Below are positions 63,638-64,000 of a stretch of DNA of 64,000 bases, piece after piece (position 1 is the stretch's first letter; the number at the start of each line of letters is the position of its first letter). The notes under the pieces were generated by a model. That model saw nothing but the letters and a program-made list of their open reading frames with translations. It was not told the origin of the DNA and did no database searches. The translations under genes and the position numbers were made by a program. This DNA comes from Nitrospirota bacterium. Its GTDB lineage: Bacteria; Nitrospirota; Thermodesulfovibrionia; Thermodesulfovibrionales; JdFR-88. The stretch covers positions 35,620 through 99,619 of the forward strand of contig JACWAF010000032.1 of the NCBI GenBank assembly GCA_014874185.1. Reading direction: 5' to 3'.

Positions 63638-63980
63638 CTATCCTGCCCTGCCGAAGCCCTCCCTGGACCTTATCCTTAAGGCTATGTGCTCCTTTATGTG
63701 AAGCTCCATCAGGCCTTTCAATTCCATCAGCAATCCCCCGGAGGGCTTGATCCTCATCACCTTGTGAAGGGGCCACGTGCTGAAATCGTTGTAAACCTTT
63801 AACAGCGCAGGCGAGGGCTCAATGGACCGGCCCTCTTTTTTGCAATTATTGCAGAGGAGCGCGCCGTCCGCCAGGTAGAACCTGGCCGCCTCCCCGCCGC
63901 ATTTGACGCACCCCTTTAAGGCGGGCGCATAGCCAGAAAGCGCAAGGAGCCTTATCCTGAAGATAACCGGCAGAAGCCCG
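63638..63980 (-). CDS. recO: RecO, C-terminal part (truncated by contig end)
   Basis: Not in the ORF track. The minus strand encodes ...LLPVIFRIRLLALSGYAPALKGCVKCGGEAARFYLADGALLCNNCKKEGRSIEPSPALLKVYNDFSTWPLHKVMRIKPSGGLLMELKGLMELHIKEHIALRIRSREGFGRAG and a TAG stop. The CVKCG...LCNNC zinc motif after 'FRLxLLxLSGYAP' is characteristic of RecO, which loads RecA in the RecFOR pathway. The 5' part is beyond the poly-C end of the window. It converges with the tRNA gene. Confidence 0.8.
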
Positions 63981-64000
63981 CCCCCCCCCCCCCCCCCCCC

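Overview
The window looks like one contig of an uncultured, anaerobic, Gram-negative (diderm) bacterium, fairly G+C rich by eye. Lipoproteins, periplasmic c-type cytochromes, a complete Rnf complex, system II cytochrome c maturation genes and a soluble NuoEFG/HydBC-type NADH module all fit an anaerobic respirer. I favour Nitrospirota or Desulfobacterota, but no marker in the window fixes this. The sequence ends in a poly-C run that looks like an assembly or sequencing artefact.

Layout. (1) 1-10.8 kb, minus strand: the morphogenesis and lysis block of a Mu-like phage (endolysin, holin, gp25/26/27-like, terminase, DUF935 portal, protease with nested scaffold, DUF2190 decoration protein, capsid, gp36, gp37, beta-helix tail protein). 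No transposase, repressor or early gene separates it from host genes on the right. (2) 10.9-20 kb: a CheY-like regulator, a LuxR-type protein, a P460-type cytochrome, an Smr protein, a Spy/ZraP-like Met-rich protein, a cytochrome/FeS/NrfD membrane oxidoreductase, an Fn3 lipoprotein and a membrane protein. (3) 20-25.7 kb: the heat-shock operon hrcA-grpE-dnaK-dnaJ-rsmE with a perfect CIRCE operator. (4) 26.2-34.3 kb: an eight-gene operon encoding a soluble NuoEFG/HydBC-like oxidoreductase and four regulators (two GHKL ATPases, PHP, DRTGG); its NuoE subunit is fused to a complete CheY receiver domain. (5) 34.4-40 kb: argG-dprA-topA and a YkgJ-like protein. (6) 40-53.4 kb: ClC transporter, GlcD-like oxidase, CcsA/ResB-like proteins, LigD-type phosphoesterase, NagA, an MBL hydrolase, BirA, LarC, a CysL/selenium-type LysR, a TusA-like protein, DUF309, a peroxiredoxin with an in-frame UGA (probable selenoprotein), DUF1540 and a HAD-PilZ fusion. 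(7) 53.9-55.6 kb: a glycine-rich lipoprotein. (8) 56.6-62.0 kb: rnfCDGEAB. (9) to the end: a small exported protein, a ferritin-like protein, tRNA-Ser(UGA) and a partial recO.

The most striking feature across the whole window is non-coding. At least four families of palindromic repeats fill nearly every intergenic gap: C-rich/G-rich 'KGG' hairpins, a 'CACCCCTGCACCCCTCC' family, a composite T/A-rich triple hairpin, and a MITE with about 34-bp terminal inverted repeats. Several enter reading frames: the terminase, endolysin and GHKL ATPase genes carry in-frame repeat-derived peptides.

The best candidates for new biology are the receiver-NuoE fusion inside an operon of small signalling ATPases, the UGA-containing peroxiredoxin beside selenium-associated genes, and the expansion of palindromic elements into coding sequence. 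All functional statements come from reading motifs by eye; no database search was run.
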